From assembly GCA_031275395.1 (NCBI GenBank), contig JAISOU010000086.1, positions 1 through 6,113 on the forward strand: a stretch of DNA of 6,113 bases, read 5' to 3'. Shown here one piece after another: positions 5,814 to 6,113 of the stretch. Each line of letters begins with the position of its first letter. Within the stretch, counting starts at the first letter, position 1. The notes beneath the pieces were generated by a model. It ran no database searches, had not been told where the DNA came from, and worked only from the letters and a program-made list of their open reading frames with translations. A program made the translations under genes and the position numbers. This DNA comes from Helicobacteraceae bacterium. Lineage in GTDB: Bacteria > Campylobacterota > Campylobacteria > Campylobacterales > SZUA-545.

Positions 5814-5934
5814 AATCAATATAACGAGATGGGATGCCGTTGGTTTTATGTTCAAGAACGATCGCGTCGTCGCCTATCATATATTTAAGGGTGGAGAGCC
5901 TAGTCCAGACTCATACATAAAAAAGGATAAATAA
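5725..5934 (+). CDS. Small protein of unknown function, or C-terminal half of a frameshifted domain
   Basis: Taken alone from TTG 5725 this is 69 residues: a hydrophobic start (IYIILILLYSYI, about 7-18) that could act as a membrane segment, then a Trp/Tyr-rich region, WDAVGFMFKNDRVVAYHIF, and a Lys-rich end. Against independence: no convincing Shine-Dalgarno site, and its N-terminus overlaps the out-of-phase GKSKMEII fragment, whose natural continuation is the later part of this frame. I favour a C-terminal fragment of a broken gene but cannot exclude a real small membrane protein. Its stop codon TAA shares its last A with the ATG of the next gene (TAATG), implying coupled translation and one transcript. 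Confidence 0.45.
   Translation: MKNLRNIYIILILLYSYISNYWDEWSEKYKINITRWDAVGFMFKNDRVVAYHIFKGGEPSPDSYIKKDK
5923..5927 (+). promoter_or_regulatory. Ribosome binding site AAGGA for the gene at 5934
   Basis: AAGGA lies 6 nt before ATG 5934 and inside the end of the preceding frame. Together with the signal peptide that follows, it fixes the start of the last gene. Confidence 0.6.
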
Positions 5935-6113
5935 TGTTTGCAAGAATAATCTTAATCGCCGCTGTTCTAACGAACCTTTCGGCTTTTGCGGTCGAAACCG
6001 ATCTATTAAACGATCCTAAGATCGTCAAAGCTTTGCAGGAGGACGAAATTACGATCGTCAAGATTGAAAAAATCTTAACGGACGTTAACGTTTCTAAAAC
6101 CAAACAAGGTTAT
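5934..6113 (+). CDS. Exported protein of unknown function, 3' end beyond the window
   Basis: Sixty codons are open to the window edge with no stop. MFARIILIAAVLTNLSAFA (1-19) is a textbook signal peptide with an A-F-A cleavage site before VETD. The mature start (DLLNDPKIVKALQEDEITIV and on) is acidic and helical and suggests a periplasmic or secreted protein. The ATG has a good ribosome site and overlaps the preceding stop by one base, so the gene is probably translated in an operon with the small genes to its left. Composition returns toward that of the left-hand genes, with CGATC words reappearing. Family not recognised; the rest of the gene is needed to classify it. Confidence 0.75.
   Translation, partial: MFARIILIAAVLTNLSAFAVETDLLNDPKIVKALQEDEITIVKIEKILTDVNVSKTKQGY

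Noticed and set aside
5900-6103. 67-residue minus-strand frame over the last gene
   Set aside because: It opposes a plus-strand frame with ribosome site, signal peptide and conserved-looking overlap; no ribosome site of its own.

Overview
The window looks like a chromosomal segment from a Campylobacterota-type (epsilonproteobacterial) organism. The signs are the long in-gene poly-G tract, UUG starts, Lys/Asn-rich signal peptides and a moderate GC content with very frequent CGATCGC words. This placement is an inference from style; there is no marker gene in the window.

Layout: (1) 2-2158 (+) is a complete TonB-dependent outer-membrane receptor of the CirA/FepA/CfrA ferric-siderophore type. 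A run of 14 G lies between its signal peptide and its TonB box. The gene is in frame (ON) as written, and gain or loss of one G gives a stop within 6 or 11 codons, so it has the form of a phase-variable contingency gene. (2) 2159-2637 is a 479-bp convergent intergenic region. It holds a hairpin just after the receptor gene, a 186-bp nested inverted-repeat element carrying two ATTCCC-N8-GGGAAT (dRS3-like) palindromes, and a second, shortened copy of the element's GC-rich core in the opposite orientation. Between these, 2457-2527 shows nothing I can assign. (3) 2638-4851 (-) encodes a 737-residue protein with an N-terminal WD40-like beta-propeller, a long alpha-helical middle and a single C-terminal membrane anchor. 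(4) 4852-5319 is mostly non-coding. It holds a 77-nt long-stem inverted repeat, a consensus TATAAT box, a 12-bp perfect palindrome, a good Shine-Dalgarno site and a short hydrophobic reading frame that lacks a start codon. (5) 5320-5934 (+) is an AT-rich stretch of small reading frames in three phases. They read best as one or two small exported-protein genes broken by +1 shifts, two of which can be placed at A7 and A8 runs. (6) 5934-6113 (+) is the start of another exported protein, overlapping the preceding stop codon (TAATG) and running off the window.

How the parts relate: the receptor would bring ferric siderophore (exact ligand unknown) across the outer membrane using TonB energy, with expression switched at random by the G tract. 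The minus-strand gene converges on it and shares no evident pathway. The right-hand cluster is compositionally different from the rest, encodes small secreted or periplasmic proteins of unknown function, and looks like a recently acquired, partly decayed accessory locus.
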